A DNA stretch of 64,000 nt from Marinobacter shengliensis (GCF_003007715.1 NZ_PXNO01000027.1:124001-188000); one strand, 5' to 3'. Positions 1 through 10,608 are shown, counted from the stretch's first letter. Notes: a model not told the origin generated them from the sequence alone. A program made the numbers and translations.

Positions 1-1523
1 CCCGTTCCATCATGTCCCGGGAGGAAGCGGTCAAACTGTTTGAAAAAATGGGTGAGGAATACAAGGTTCGGATCATCGAGGATATCCCCGGTGAGGAAGA
101 TCTATCGTTCTATAGTCAAGGTGACTTTATTGACCTGTGCCGTGGTCCTCACGTGCCCAGCACCGGCAAGCTGAAAGCGTTCAAGCTCACCAAGGTTGCG
201 GGTGCCTACTGGCGCGGTGATACCAGCAATGAACAATTGCAGCGTATCTACGGCACGGCCTGGGGTAACAAGAAAGACCTGAAAGCCTATCTGCATCGCC
301 TGGAAGAGGCCGAAAAGCGGGATCACCGAAAGATTGGCAAGAAGCTGGGCCTGTTCCACATGCAGGAGGAAGCTCCGGGCATGGTGTTCTGGCATCCGGA
401 TGGCTGGTCCCTGTACCAGGAAGTTGAGCAGTACATGCGGGCCAAGCAGCACCAGCATGGCTACAAGGAAATCAAAACACCGCAGGTGGTGTCCCGCACG
501 CTCTGGGAGAAGTCCGGGCACTGGGACAAGTTCAAGGATGGCATGTTCACCACCGAGTCCGAGAAGCACGATTACGCCATCAAGCCCATGAACTGCCCGT
601 GCCACGTACAGGTGTTCAATCAGGGTCTGAAAAGCTATAAGGACCTGCCGCTGCGCCTGGCAGAATTCGGCTCGTGCCACCGAAATGAAGCCTCCGGGGC
701 TCTTCATGGCCTGATGCGGGTGCGTGGATTCACTCAGGATGATGCCCATATCTTCTGTGAAGAAGACGCCATCCAGGAAGAAGTGTCGGCGTTCATGAAA
801 ATGCTGCACGAAGTATACGAGGACTTCGGTTTTACCGAGATTCTGTACAAATTGTCCACTCGCCCGGAGAAGCGCGTAGGTTCGGACGAGGTCTGGGACA
901 AGGCGGAGGCTGCTCTTGAAGAAGCCCTGAACCGCGAGGGTGTTGATTGGGAATTGTTGCCGGGCGAGGGTGCCTTCTACGGTCCCAAAATTGAGTATTC
1001 CCTGAAAGACTGTCTCGGCCGGGTTTGGCAGTGTGGTACCGTTCAGGTGGATTTCTCAATGCCAGGCCGCCTGGGTGCCCAATATGTGGCCGATAATTCC
1101 GAGCGGAAAACTCCCGTTATGCTGCATCGGGCGGTTCTCGGGTCTTTTGAGCGGTTTATCGGTATACTGATCGAAGAATACGAAGGCGCATTCCCCACGT
1201 GGCTTGCTCCGACACAGGTTGCGGTGCTGAATATTACCGATAACCAGCGTGATTATTGTCAGAATCTGGCCAAAAAGTGGGATTCTTTGGGTTATCGGGT
1301 TAATGCTGACTTGAGAAACGAGAAGATCGGCTTTAAAATCCGCGAGCATACTCTTAACAAGGTTCCCTACCTGATCGTTGTTGGCGATAAAGAAATCGAG
1401 AACAACGCCGTTGCAGTAAGAACTCGCAAAGGCGAAGATCTGGGCACCATGTCTGTCGACGAGTTTGAACAGCTGCTTGCAGCTGACGTCGACCGAAAAG
1501 GCAGAAACAAAACGGAGATCTGA
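1..1523 (+). CDS. thrS: Threonyl-tRNA synthetase, 5'-truncated by window edge
   Basis: Class II aminoacyl-tRNA synthetase that charges tRNA-Thr in the cytosol. The frame is open to the first base, so the start lies upstream. About 505 residues are present against roughly 640 in the family; the TGS domain and part of the editing domain are missing. Visible are the end of the editing domain ([19 protein letters not shown]), the zinc-site motif MNCPCHV, the motif 2 region [16 protein letters not shown], motif 3 around [15 protein letters not shown], and the C-terminal anticodon-binding domain ([10 protein letters not shown] to VGDKE). The stop codon shares its A with a possible first infC codon, which fits the usual thrS-infC-rpmI-rplT operon. 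Confidence 0.97.
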   Translation, partial: RSIMSREEAVKLFEKMGEEYKVRIIEDIPGEEDLSFYSQGDFIDLCRGPHVPSTGKLKAFKLTKVAGAYWRGDTSNEQLQRIYGTAWGNKKDLKAYLHRLEEAEKRDHRKIGKKLGLFHMQEEAPGMVFWHPDGWSLYQEVEQYMRAKQHQHGYKEIKTPQVVSRTLWEKSGHWDKFKDGMFTTESEKHDYAIKPMNCPCHVQVFNQGLKSYKDLPLRLAEFGSCHRNEASGALHGLMRVRGFTQDDAHIFCEEDAIQEEVSAFMKMLHEVYEDFGFTEILYKLSTRPEKRVGSDEVWDKAEAALEEALNREGVDWELLPGEGAFYGPKIEYSLKDCLGRVWQCGTVQVDFSMPGRLGAQYVADNSERKTPVMLHRAVLGSFERFIGILIEEYEGAFPTWLAPTQVAVLNITDNQRDYCQNLAKKWDSLGYRVNADLRNEKIGFKIREHTLNKVPYLIVVGDKEIENNAVAVRTRKGEDLGTMSVDEFEQLLAADVDRKGRNKTEI

Positions 1524-1525
1524 TT

Positions 1526-2065
1526 ATTAAACAGCGAACGAATCGGGGTGGGCGTACTCCAAAAGCGCCTATCAATGAGAACATTGACGCAACTGAAGTC
1601 CGTCTGATTGATGCCGAAGGCAATCAGGTCGGGATAGTACCCATCGAGGACGCGATCCGCATGGCGGAAGAAGCCACCCTTGATCTGGTGCAGGTTACGG
1701 ATTCCGATCCGATCGTCTGTAAGATAATGGACTACGGCAAGAAAATTTTTGAAGAGAAAAAGGCCAAGGCGGCTGCCAAGAAAAAGCAGAAGCAGACGCA
1801 GGTCAAAGAGCTGAAGTTCCGACCAGGAACGGAAGAAGGGGATTATCAGGTCAAACTACGCAACCTGGTACGTTTCCTTGAGAACGGGGATCGCGGCAAG
1901 ATCACGATTCGGTTCCGCGGCCGTGAGATGGCACACCAGGAAATTGGTATGAAACTCATGGCTCGGATTGAAACCGACATCGAAGAACTTGCAACGGTTG
2001 AGATGCGGCCGAAAATGGAAGGCCGGCAGATGACCATGATCGTGGCTCCCCGCAAGAAGAAGTGA
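1526..2065 (+). CDS. infC: Translation initiation factor IF-3 (non-AUG start)
   Basis: IF-3 binds the 30S subunit and proofreads start codon and initiator tRNA. Seen: the N-domain ([20 protein letters not shown]), a lysine-rich linker, and the C-domain with [19 protein letters not shown] and [14 protein letters not shown]. An AUG start exists only at 1661, which would delete the conserved N-domain. Homology runs upstream to two in-frame ATT codons at 1523 and 1526. GGAGA at 1514-1518 is well spaced for 1526, so that start is chosen (179 residues); 1523, overlapping the thrS stop, is the alternative. Known for the family: an AUU start lets IF-3 repress its own translation. Autoregulation here is inferred from the start codon. 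Confidence 0.95.
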   Translation: MKQRTNRGGRTPKAPINENIDATEVRLIDAEGNQVGIVPIEDAIRMAEEATLDLVQVTDSDPIVCKIMDYGKKIFEEKKAKAAAKKKQKQTQVKELKFRPGTEEGDYQVKLRNLVRFLENGDRGKITIRFRGREMAHQEIGMKLMARIETDIEELATVEMRPKMEGRQMTMIVAPRKKK

Positions 2066-2083
2066 ACCTGATCCCAGCACGGG

Positions 2084-2106
2084 TCCCCCGCAGCGGCGGG
2101 GGATTT
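2084..2106 (+). terminator. Hairpin between infC and rpmI (attenuator-like)
   Basis: Perfect 8-bp GC-rich stem (2084-2091 with 2096-2103), 4-nt loop AGCG, followed by a short TTT. The T run is too short for a strong intrinsic terminator. It may be a partial terminator or attenuator, or part of a leader through which L20 controls rpmI-rplT as in other proteobacteria. Confidence 0.5.
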
Positions 2107-2159
2107 GTCGTTCAGGGGCACAGTTGTTTTTATTCATAATAGAATGCGGAGTTTTAAAA

Positions 2160-2351
2160 ATGCCGAAGATGAAAACCAAAAGCGGAGCTACCAAGCGGTT
2201 CAAGAAGACCGCCACCGGCTTCAAGCACAAGCAGTCCTTCACCAGTCACATCCTGACCAAGAAGAGCCCGAAGCGTAAGCGTCAGCTGCGCGGCACCAAG
2301 CTCATCGCCAAGTCGGATGTTGCATCTATCAAGCGCATGACCGCGTGCTGA
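2160..2351 (+). CDS. rpmI: 50S ribosomal protein L35
   Basis: Basic 63-residue large-subunit protein beginning [17 protein letters not shown] and ending [13 protein letters not shown], typical of L35. An in-frame ATG at 2124 would add a hydrophobic 12-residue extension foreign to the family. GGAG at 2148-2151 sits 8 nt before the ATG at 2160, so that start is used. The gene lies between infC and rplT in the conserved order and is probably co-transcribed and translationally coupled with rplT. Confidence 0.97.
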   Translation: MPKMKTKSGATKRFKKTATGFKHKQSFTSHILTKKSPKRKRQLRGTKLIAKSDVASIKRMTAC

Positions 2352-2401
2352 TCCAGCCGCGCGAAACGTTCCTTAGAAAGTAAAGGTAGAAGGATTAAAG
2401 T

Positions 2402-2755
2402 ATGGCTCGTGTAAAGCGTGGCGTGGTAGCACGTCGTCGTCACAAGAAGATTCTCAAGCAGGCCAAGGGTTACTACGGCGCTCGTAGTCGTGTATTCCGC
2501 GTTGCCAAGCAGGCGGTTATCAAGGCTGGTCAGTACGCCTACCGTGACCGTCGCAACCGTAAGCGCGCTTTCCGCGCTCTGTGGATTGCCCGTATCAACG
2601 CTGGCGCCCGTGCAAACGGCCTGTCGTACAGCCGTCTGATCGCTGGCCTGAAGAAGGCGAATGTTGAAATCGATCGTAAGGTTCTGGCTGATCTGGCCAT
2701 GAACGAGCAGCAGGCGTTTGCCGCTGTGGTTGAGAAGGCCAAAGCATCCCTGTGA
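2402..2755 (+). CDS. rplT: 50S ribosomal protein L20
   Basis: 117-residue basic protein needed early in 50S assembly; in E. coli it also represses rpmI-rplT translation. Seen: [19 protein letters not shown], then the 23S-binding helices ([37 protein letters not shown]). Length matches the family. The GTAGAAGG tract upstream of the ATG is a plausible ribosome site. A strong terminator follows at 2824, so this is the last gene of the operon. Confidence 0.98.
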   Translation: MARVKRGVVARRRHKKILKQAKGYYGARSRVFRVAKQAVIKAGQYAYRDRRNRKRAFRALWIARINAGARANGLSYSRLIAGLKKANVEIDRKVLADLAMNEQQAFAAVVEKAKASL

Positions 2756-2823
2756 TCGCTTAAGCTCTTTCATCGATTACTGATCGATCCGGGTGCTTCA
2801 TGTCATCGTGAATGCGCCCTCTG

Positions 2824-3892
<1,069 letters not shown>

Positions 3893-3964
3893 GCCCAGGG
3901 GCAGGACGACGTACGCAGAGCTCAGAATCAACCGCATAAACCGCATCAGGACAAGGCAAGAACG

Positions 3965-6337
3965 ATGAAATTCAGTGAACAGTGGCTGCGCGAGTGGGTT
4001 AACCCGAACCTTGGATCCCAGGAATTGATGGACCAGATCACCATGGCCGGGCTGGAAGTGGATGGCTTTGAGCCGGTGGCCGGGGAGTTCAGCGGTGTTG
4101 TAGTTGGCGAGGTGATTTCCGCCGAACCCCACCCGGATGCTGACAAGCTGCGTGTGTGTCAGGTGAGTGACGGTACTAATACCGTTCAGGTGGTTTGTGG
4201 CGCTCCCAATGTGCGCGCCGGCCTGAAGGTGCCGTTTGCGGTGGTTGGTGCGGTGTTACCCGGTAACTTCAAGATCAAGAAAGCCAAGCTGCGTGGCCAG
4301 CCTTCCGAAGGCATGCTCTGCTCCGAATCCGAACTGGCACTGTCTGAAAATCACGATGGCCTCATGGAATTGCCTGCGGATGCGCCGGTTGGTCAGGGCG
4401 TAGCGGATTACCTGAAGCTCAACGACATCGCCATTGATGTTGACCTCACTCCGAACCGCAGTGATTGCTTGTCCATCAAGGGGTTGGCCCGGGAAGTGGG
4501 TGTTCTGAACAGCCTGCTGGTAGAGGCACCAGAGATTGTCCCGGTGGAAGCGGTGCATTCGGAAGTGCCGGATATCCGCGTAGAGGCGCCGGAAGGTTGC
4601 CCCCGTTACCTGGGCCGCGTTCTGCGTAACGTCAACCTGCAGGCGGAAACACCCCTGTGGATGCAGGAAAAGCTGCGCCGTTCCGGTATCCGGTCCATTG
4701 ATGCTGCAGTGGATGTCACCAATTACGTGATGCTGGAGCTTGGCCAGCCCATGCACGCCTTTGATCGTGATGAGATCAGTGGTGGTATCATTGTGCGTAT
4801 GGCCAAGGCAGGCGAAAAACTGGTGCTGCTGGATGGTCAGGAAGTTGAGCTGACTCCGGAAACCCTCCTGATAGCGGACCACCAGAAGCCGATTGCCATC
4901 GCCGGCGTTATGGGTGGGGAACACTCCGGGGTCAGCCAGAAAACCCGGGACCTGGTGTTGGAGTCGGCTTATTTTGACCCCATTACCCTGGCCGGAAAGG
5001 CGCGGGAGTATGGTTTGCATACCGATGCCTCCCACCGTTTTGAGCGTGGTGTTGACTACCAACTGGCTCGTGATGCCATGGAACGGGCAACCCGCCTTCT
5101 GATGGAGATCGTTGGTGGCGAGCCCGGCGAAATTGTAGAAGTGGCCAGCCAGGAGCATCTGCCCAGGGCCCGGGTCATCGATCTTCGGGAAAAGCGCCTG
5201 GCTGACGTGCTCGGCCTGGCGATTGACCGCACCACGGTGGAAGAAATCCTGTCCCGTCTTGGTCTGCATATCGACAAGTTACTGAAAGACGGCTGGCGCA
5301 TCAGCGTGCCCAGCTTCCGCCCGGACATTTCCATCGAAGAAGACCTGATCGAGGAAGTCGGTCGTATCTTCGGTTACAACAACCTGCCGGTGACCGAGCC
5401 AACGGGTTCGCTTGGCTTGCGGGCGAGAGAAGAGGCGGTGCGGCCGTTGTCGGCCATTCGCAACTTCTTCGTGGCGCAGGGCTACCAGGAGGCAGTTACC
5501 TACAGCTTTGTTGATCCGAAGGTACAACAGCTGATCGATCCAGAGCGGGAAGGCATTGCTCTGGCCAATCCGATTTCTGCGGATTTGTCAGTGATGCGTA
5601 CTACCCTGTGGAGTGGCCTGTTGAAGACGGTGGTGCACAACCAGAACCGCCAGCAGCCCCGCATCCGTCTGTTTGAAACCGGTCTCAGGTTTGAGAAAAA
5701 TGACGGCGAGATCGACCAGCAGCCGATGCTGGCCGGTGTAGTGGTAGGCAATCAGGCACCGGAAAACTGGGTAAACGGTCGCAGAACTGCAGACTTCTTT
5801 GATGTAAAAGGAGAGTTGGAGAGCCTGTTCCGCGTACTGGGTATCGAGATCCAGTTTATTGCCAGCCAGCATCCGGCGCTGCACCCGGGCCAGACCGCTG
5901 AATTGTTGCGTGACGGTGAACATGTGGGCTGGTTGGGCACGTTGCACCCACAAGTTCAGAAAAATCTTGAACTTAATGGCACGATCCTGATGTTTGAGCT
6001 ATTCTTGAACTCGATCGTTACCGGATATGTGCCTAATTTCAAAGATATTTCAAAATTTCCGGAAGTTCGGCGGGATTTGGCTATTATTATCGGGAGCGAT
6101 GTGGCGTTCGCCCAGGTTGAGCATGTGGCCAGGAGGCATGCTGGTGAACACCTTACGGCGTTGCGTGTGTTTGATGTCTATGAAGGCGAAAGCCTGGGTG
6201 AAGGCAACCGAAGCCTGGCACTCAGCTTGTTCTGGCAGCATCCCGAACGCACGCTCAATGAAGATGAAGTGCATTCGCTCTTCAACGGCGTTATTGATGC
6301 CTTGAAAGAAGAGCTGGGGGCAACACTGAGGAGTTGA
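3965..6337 (+). CDS. pheT: Phenylalanyl-tRNA synthetase beta subunit
   Basis: 790-residue partner of PheS that supplies tRNA binding, editing and the anticodon domain. Seen: N-terminal EMAP-like tRNA-binding domain (VISAEPHPDADKLRVCQVSD, residues about 43-62), B3/B4 editing domain (AVDVTNYVMLELGQPMHAFD), B5 domain (FRPDISIEEDLIEEVGRIFG), catalytic-like fold and C-terminal ferredoxin-fold anticodon domain (FKDISKFPEVRRDLAIII). Full family length. The stop is 3 nt before ihfA, indicating co-transcription. Confidence 0.98.
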   Translation: MKFSEQWLREWVNPNLGSQELMDQITMAGLEVDGFEPVAGEFSGVVVGEVISAEPHPDADKLRVCQVSDGTNTVQVVCGAPNVRAGLKVPFAVVGAVLPGNFKIKKAKLRGQPSEGMLCSESELALSENHDGLMELPADAPVGQGVADYLKLNDIAIDVDLTPNRSDCLSIKGLAREVGVLNSLLVEAPEIVPVEAVHSEVPDIRVEAPEGCPRYLGRVLRNVNLQAETPLWMQEKLRRSGIRSIDAAVDVTNYVMLELGQPMHAFDRDEISGGIIVRMAKAGEKLVLLDGQEVELTPETLLIADHQKPIAIAGVMGGEHSGVSQKTRDLVLESAYFDPITLAGKAREYGLHTDASHRFERGVDYQLARDAMERATRLLMEIVGGEPGEIVEVASQEHLPRARVIDLREKRLADVLGLAIDRTTVEEILSRLGLHIDKLLKDGWRISVPSFRPDISIEEDLIEEVGRIFGYNNLPVTEPTGSLGLRAREEAVRPLSAIRNFFVAQGYQEAVTYSFVDPKVQQLIDPEREGIALANPISADLSVMRTTLWSGLLKTVVHNQNRQQPRIRLFETGLRFEKNDGEIDQQPMLAGVVVGNQAPENWVNGRRTADFFDVKGELESLFRVLGIEIQFIASQHPALHPGQTAELLRDGEHVGWLGTLHPQVQKNLELNGTILMFELFLNSIVTGYVPNFKDISKFPEVRRDLAIIIGSDVAFAQVEHVARRHAGEHLTALRVFDVYEGESLGEGNRSLALSLFWQHPERTLNEDEVHSLFNGVIDALKEELGATLRS

Positions 6338-6340
6338 GAA

Positions 6341-6643
6341 ATGGCGGCTTTGACGAAAGCGGACATGGCAGAGCGCTTGTATGAGGAGTTGGGTCTTAAC
6401 AAGCGTGAGGCCAAGGAAATGGTAGAAGCTTTCTTCGACGAAATCAGAGGCGCACTCAGCCACAACGAGCAGGTGAAGTTGTCGGGGTTTGGCAACTTCG
6501 ATCTCAGGGACAAGAAGCAGCGCCCGGGACGGAACCCGAAAACGGGTGAAGAAATTCCCATCAGTGCACGACGCGTAGTTACGTTTCGACCAGGTCAGAA
6601 ACTGAAGCAGAAAGTAGAAGCGTATGCTGGAACCGAGTCATAA
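6341..6643 (+). CDS. ihfA: Integration host factor subunit alpha
   Basis: 100-residue DNA-bending protein of the HU/IHF family, working with IHF-beta in nucleoid architecture and regulation. Seen: [23 protein letters not shown], the dimer core [14 protein letters not shown], and the beta-arm signature [19 protein letters not shown]. Its 3' end overlaps the following MerR-type gene by 20 nt. The pheT-ihfA linkage is shared with E. coli and Pseudomonas. Confidence 0.98.
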   Translation: MAALTKADMAERLYEELGLNKREAKEMVEAFFDEIRGALSHNEQVKLSGFGNFDLRDKKQRPGRNPKTGEEIPISARRVVTFRPGQKLKQKVEAYAGTES

Positions 6644-6989
6644 CAACGAGCTCCCCGCCATTCCGGGGAAACGCTATTTCACGATTGGTGAAGTGGCCGA
6701 TCTGTGTGCTGTAAAAGCCCACGTATTGCGCTATTGGGAACAGGAGTTTCCCCAGTTGTCGCCGGTCAAGCGCCGGGGCAATCGTCGTTACTACCAGCGG
6801 GCGGATGTGATCACCATTCGTCAGATCCGTAGCCTGTTATACGATCAGGGCTACACCATCGGTGGTGCCAAGCAGAAGCTGAGCAGCTCTGAAGTAAAGG
6901 ACGACACCTCCCAGTACAAGCAACTGATCCGGCAGATGATCACCGAGCTGGAAGAAGTTCTGGATGTACTGAATACTCCTGCCCGCTAA
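6624..6989 (+). CDS. MerR-family transcriptional regulator
   Basis: 121-residue protein with an N-terminal winged helix-turn-helix ([22 protein letters not shown], residues 18-39 including the MerR signature) and [22 protein letters not shown], then a short coiled-coil dimerisation helix. No C-terminal ligand-binding domain or metal-binding cysteine cluster is visible, so the inducer is unknown. Start at the ATG inside ihfA (20-nt overlap) fits translational coupling. The same gene follows ihfA in many gammaproteobacteria. Unlike Pseudomonas, no tRNA-Pro gene lies directly downstream. Confidence 0.92.
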   Translation: MLEPSHNNELPAIPGKRYFTIGEVADLCAVKAHVLRYWEQEFPQLSPVKRRGNRRYYQRADVITIRQIRSLLYDQGYTIGGAKQKLSSSEVKDDTSQYKQLIRQMITELEEVLDVLNTPAR

Positions 6990-7022
6990 TTGCCTCGGGT
7001 CGTATAGCGGAAGCAGTCGAGC

Positions 7023-7060
7023 AAAGGCCGGAATGGTATATCCATTCCGGCCTTTTCGCT
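7023..7060 (+). terminator. Intrinsic terminator after the ihfA/merR operon
   Basis: Perfect 14-bp stem (7023-7036 with 7042-7055), TATAT loop and a TTTT stretch. It also lies 20-60 nt beyond the 3' end of the convergent minus-strand gene at 7081 and could act in both directions. Confidence 0.9.
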
Positions 7061-7080
7061 TTCTGGCGAGGATAATCCGC

Positions 7081-7269
7081 TTATTTGGTCTTGCAGGTTT
7101 TGATGCCCAGCAGGGAATAGGCGGGGCAGTTGCCAATGGCAGCGGTCGCCAGGGGCACCACACCAATCCAGCCCCAGGCCGTTTGTGGTCCTGCAAATAC
7201 CAGGGCAATCAGAATAACGCCAACGATGGCGCGAATAATCCGGTCGGCTGAACCCATGTTTACCGTCAT
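7081..7269 (-). CDS. DUF2892-family inner-membrane protein (YgaP-like)
   Basis: 62-residue protein, MTVNMGSADRIIRAIVGVIL onward, with two predicted hydrophobic helices (about 13-28 and 33-50) and a cysteine-containing CPAYSLLGIKTCK tail. This is the pattern of DUF2892 proteins and of the membrane part of YgaP, often found with rhodaneses or sulfur metabolism. A GGAGAGA ribosome site precedes the ATG. It is divergent from the Crp/Fnr gene at 7380, its likely regulator (inference). Molecular function is not established. Confidence 0.9.
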   Translation of the reverse strand: MTVNMGSADRIIRAIVGVILIALVFAGPQTAWGWIGVVPLATAAIGNCPAYSLLGIKTCKTK

Positions 7270-7379
7270 CTTTGTCTCTCCTGTTTGATGTCGGGTGATG
7301 CTGACACTATAGGCCTGCGGCGACGCGCGTTCAGTGATAAAGTCACACAGCTAACCGAGATAAGCGTCCGGAGCCAATA

Positions 7380-8021
7380 ATGGCGAAACACAGTATTCTG
7401 GAAACCCTGAACGAAAGCCTGCGCAAAGACACGCTGACGTCGATCAGTGTTATGCAATTTCCTCCAGGGCAGGTGCTTTTCAGCGCCGGGGAGCATTGCC
7501 GGGGGCTGCCATTGGTGCTTGATGGCAGCATCAAGGTCCAGATGACCGGCGTTTCCGGGCAGGGCATCGTGTTGTACCGGATGGGTGCTGATGATATATG
7601 CACCTTGTCGATTGGCTGCCTGATGACCGGCCGTGGCTACCGGGCCGAGGCCATCGTTGAGGAAGAGGCGGAAGCGGCGATCATCCCTCGAGGGCTTTTT
7701 GACCGGCTGATGGACCAGTCCGCCGAGTTTCGGCTGGCGATTATGGAGTCTTACGGAAAGCGCCTCGACGATCTCATGTTGCTGGTGGAGGAGGTGGCGT
7801 TTCGCCGGATGGATGAGCGCCTGGAAGAGTGGTTGCTGGCGCGGGCGAGTCATGGCCAGCGGGTGCTGGCCATTACCCATCAGGAGCTGGGGATTGAGCT
7901 GGGCACGGCTAGAGAAGTGGTCAGCCGCCTGCTGAAGGAGCTGGAACGGCAGGATCAGGTCAGGTTGGCCCGTGGCAAGATTGAGCTCACGGGGCTTGCC
8001 GGTAAGCTAGCGCCTGCCTGA
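7380..8021 (+). CDS. Crp/Fnr-family transcriptional regulator
   Basis: 213-residue regulator with an N-terminal cyclic-nucleotide-binding-like beta roll (about 20-120), a long dimer helix (about 120-150) and a C-terminal winged HTH (ITHQELGIELGTAREVVSRL, about 166-185). The four-cysteine N-terminal Fe-S pattern of FNR is absent. Instead Cys74 and Cys80 (DDICTLSIGC) form a pair that I recognise from Crp/Fnr regulators linked to DUF2892 or rhodanese genes. The effector is unknown. Its last 15 bp overlap the 3' end of the convergent glycerate kinase gene. Confidence 0.93.
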   Translation: MAKHSILETLNESLRKDTLTSISVMQFPPGQVLFSAGEHCRGLPLVLDGSIKVQMTGVSGQGIVLYRMGADDICTLSIGCLMTGRGYRAEAIVEEEAEAAIIPRGLFDRLMDQSAEFRLAIMESYGKRLDDLMLLVEEVAFRRMDERLEEWLLARASHGQRVLAITHQELGIELGTAREVVSRLLKELERQDQVRLARGKIELTGLAGKLAPA

Positions 8022-9146
8022 AACGCTGTGCACCAGTCGGGCCAGCTGCCCTGCGGTTGTTTCCAGATTATCGGCGGCCTGGGAGTAGGCCTCCTGAAGC
8101 TCCATCGGGGCAGGGGTAATGGAGAAGGCAGCGGATAACCCCAAGCGGTGCAATTCTCCCAGTTCTGCCCCCAGTTTCCCTGCCAGGCCAATCACCGGAA
8201 CACCGTATTTTTTTGCCAGCGATGCGACGCCGGCAGGGGTTTTGCCGTAAGCGCTCTGGGAATCGATTGCGCCTTCGGCAGTTATCACCAGGTCTGCCTG
8301 GGCCAGATGGCTTTCCAGCTCCACGGTTTCCATCACCAGCTCTATCCCCGGGCGCAGTTCTGCCCCCAGAATGCCCGCGACCATGCCGCCGATTCCGCCC
8401 GCTGCGCCACTGCCCGGAAAACTGGCAATATCCATTCCTTGCTGTTCCACCAGGCGGGCAAAGTGCCCCAGATTGCGATCCAGCTCCACCACTTGCCGGG
8501 AGTCAGCGCCTTTCTGCGGCCCGAACACCGCTGCCGCGCCATTCGGCCCCAGCAGAGGGTTGTTAACGTCGCAGGCCACAACCAGGTTTACCCCGGCGAA
8601 TCGCTTCAGAGCGGGGGCCAGGTCCAGGCTGGCCAGTTTTGCCAGGCCGGTGCCGCCGCTTGGGATGGGATGGCCACTGTTATCCAGAAGGCGTGCCCCG
8701 AGGGCTTGTAGTATGCCGGCGCCACCATCCGTGGTGGCGCTGCCGCCCAGACCCATGATCAGGGTTTTGGGCTTGTGCTCAAGGGCAGCCAGTATCAGCT
8801 CACCGGTGCCAATGCTGGATGCAGTGAGGGCATTTCGGCTGCGGGCCGGCACGCAGTGCAGGCCGCTGGCCTCGGCGACCTCAACAATGGCAATCTCGCC
8901 ATCATTAACCAGACCGTAGTGAGCTGAGACGGTTTCACCCATGGGCCCGGTGACCTTCACCGTGTGAAGTTGCCCCTGACGGGCTTCCGTCAGCGCCCGG
9001 GTGGTGCCTTCACCGCCATCGGCCAGCGGCACCGTCACAACCTGGTCATCCGGGGCTGCCAGTCGCCAGCCCCGGGCAATCGCCTGGGCCACCTGTTCGG
9101 CGGCCAGGCATTCCTTGAAGGAGTCCGGAGCAATCACAATCCGCAT
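8007..9146 (-). CDS. garK: Glycerate kinase (GarK/GlxK type)
   Basis: 379-residue glycerate kinase that phosphorylates D-glycerate with ATP, probably to 2-phosphoglycerate as in GarK/GlxK; regiospecificity cannot be read from sequence. Seen: MRIVIAPDSFKECLAAEQVA at the start, VPLADGGEGTTRAL, LGGSATTDGGAG, the glycine-rich PGSGAAGGIGGM and TAEGAIDSQSAYGKTPAGVA near the C-terminus. The open frame extends 13 codons upstream, but the family begins at MRIVIAPDSFK, one base after the stop of the GntP permease gene, so that start is used. Permease and kinase thus form a coupled uptake-activation pair. Confidence 0.95.
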   Translation of the reverse strand: MRIVIAPDSFKECLAAEQVAQAIARGWRLAAPDDQVVTVPLADGGEGTTRALTEARQGQLHTVKVTGPMGETVSAHYGLVNDGEIAIVEVAEASGLHCVPARSRNALTASSIGTGELILAALEHKPKTLIMGLGGSATTDGGAGILQALGARLLDNSGHPIPSGGTGLAKLASLDLAPALKRFAGVNLVVACDVNNPLLGPNGAAAVFGPQKGADSRQVVELDRNLGHFARLVEQQGMDIASFPGSGAAGGIGGMVAGILGAELRPGIELVMETVELESHLAQADLVITAEGAIDSQSAYGKTPAGVASLAKKYGVPVIGLAGKLGAELGELHRLGLSAAFSITPAPMELQEAYSQAADNLETTAGQLARLVHSVSGRR

Positions 9147-9147
9147 A

Positions 9148-10491
9148 TCAAAGTACCGCGAGAGAAGTGAGCCACACGGCGGCAATGGTCACAAGGCCCA
9201 TGATCAGTGTTGCCGTGGTGTGGGACTTGTACGCCGTAGCGACGGTCATCTTGCTGAACTGGGACACGACCCAGAAGTAACTGTCGTTGGCATGGGACAC
9301 GGTCATGGCGCCTGCGCCAACGGCCATGACAGTCAGAACCCGGCCCATGTCGGAGTCCAGACCCAGTTGGGGCAGCAACGGCGCAACCAGTGCAGACGCG
9401 GTGACCAGTGCGACGGTTGAGGAGCCCTGGGCTGACTTCAGAGCGGCAGCCACAATGAATGGCATCAGAACGCCGAGGCCAAGAGTGGACAGCGTATCAC
9501 CCAGATAGTCGCCCAGGGGGGTGGCCGCCAACACAGCGCCAAAAGCACCGCCGGCACCGGTAATCAGAATGATTGGGGCGGCCACTTCCAGCCCTTTGCT
9601 GGTATGGCGGCCAAACTCGTTCAGCTTGCCTTTGCCTTGCAGCAGCGTAAGGGCAAAGCCAAGGCCAATCAGCAGGGCATTAAGCGGTTTGCCCAGGAAA
9701 TTCAGTATCTCGTAGAGCAGTCCGTCACCCAGCGGGGCGGTAGGATAACTGGCGACTGAGCCAATGCAGATCAACAGAATAGGGACAAAGATGGGCGCGA
9801 AAGCCTTACCGGCAGAGGGGAGTTCGCCATAGTGTTGGCGTGCTTCTTCAAAGGCCTCTTCAGCCTGTTCCAGCTCGGTGCTGGTCATATTCTTGCAGCG
9901 GGAAGCCCAGAACAAACCGGCCAACGCCGCGATGATGGCGAAGATCAGACCAACACCGATGACCAGGCCAAGATTGTTCTCCAATCCGAGATTGCCGGCG
10001 GCGGCGATGGGGCCTGGCGTGGGCGGTACCAGGGTATGGGTGGCAAACAGGCCGGTAGACAAGGCAACGGTCATGGCGACCGGGGATGCGCCCAGGGTGC
10101 GGGCCATGGAGCGTTTCAGGCTGTTCAGAATGACATAGCCTGAATCGCAGAATACCGGTATCGATACAATAAAACCCACCAGAGACATCGTGAGTGTCGG
10201 GAACTTCTGGCCCAGCAGTTTAATGATGGTTTCCGCCATCACAATCGCGGCCCCTGTGCGTTCAAGAATCACCCCTATAATGGTGCCCAGAACAATCACC
10301 AGGCCGATGTATCCCAGAATATTTCCAAAGCCGGCGCGGATGGTGGTCTCTATTTCCGACAGCGGCAGGCCAAAAGCAAATGCGGCCAGGAAAGAGGCCA
10401 GCAGAAGGGTAATAAAGGGGTTCAGTTTCAGTCGGCTGGTGGCGAACACAATAAAGATTATGACCGCGACCAGAATCAGCACCAGATGCAT
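9148..10491 (-). CDS. GntP-family permease, likely glycerate uptake
   Basis: 447-residue integral inner-membrane symporter with about 12-14 hydrophobic helices. GntP-family signatures include LGTIIGVILERTGAA, GYVILNSLKRSMAR, ATHTLVPPTPGPIAAAGNLG and AVGAGAMTVSHANDSYFW. The family carries gluconate and related sugar acids with protons. Glycerate is inferred from the adjacent kinase and the CdaR-type regulator. The ATG at 10491 has GGAG 7 nt upstream and is preferred over a TTG two codons earlier. The 152-nt upstream gap holds repeats that may be the operator. Confidence 0.93.
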   Translation of the reverse strand: MHLVLILVAVIIFIVFATSRLKLNPFITLLLASFLAAFAFGLPLSEIETTIRAGFGNILGYIGLVIVLGTIIGVILERTGAAIVMAETIIKLLGQKFPTLTMSLVGFIVSIPVFCDSGYVILNSLKRSMARTLGASPVAMTVALSTGLFATHTLVPPTPGPIAAAGNLGLENNLGLVIGVGLIFAIIAALAGLFWASRCKNMTSTELEQAEEAFEEARQHYGELPSAGKAFAPIFVPILLICIGSVASYPTAPLGDGLLYEILNFLGKPLNALLIGLGFALTLLQGKGKLNEFGRHTSKGLEVAAPIILITGAGGAFGAVLAATPLGDYLGDTLSTLGLGVLMPFIVAAALKSAQGSSTVALVTASALVAPLLPQLGLDSDMGRVLTVMAVGAGAMTVSHANDSYFWVVSQFSKMTVATAYKSHTTATLIMGLVTIAAVWLTSLAVL

Positions 10492-10608
10492 TGGCAATCT
10501 CCAGAAAGGCTCTGTTTTTATCCGACTCTTTTGGTCGGTCTTGTGGTGCTAAGTGTAAAAGGTGATTGCCCATTGTTCGTTATTCATTTGACCAGAGATG
10601 ATCTATTT

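Noticed and set aside
6990-7022. Possible tRNA-Pro after the MerR-type gene, as in Pseudomonas
   Set aside because: No cloverleaf can be formed; tRNA-Pro is instead at 23190-23266.
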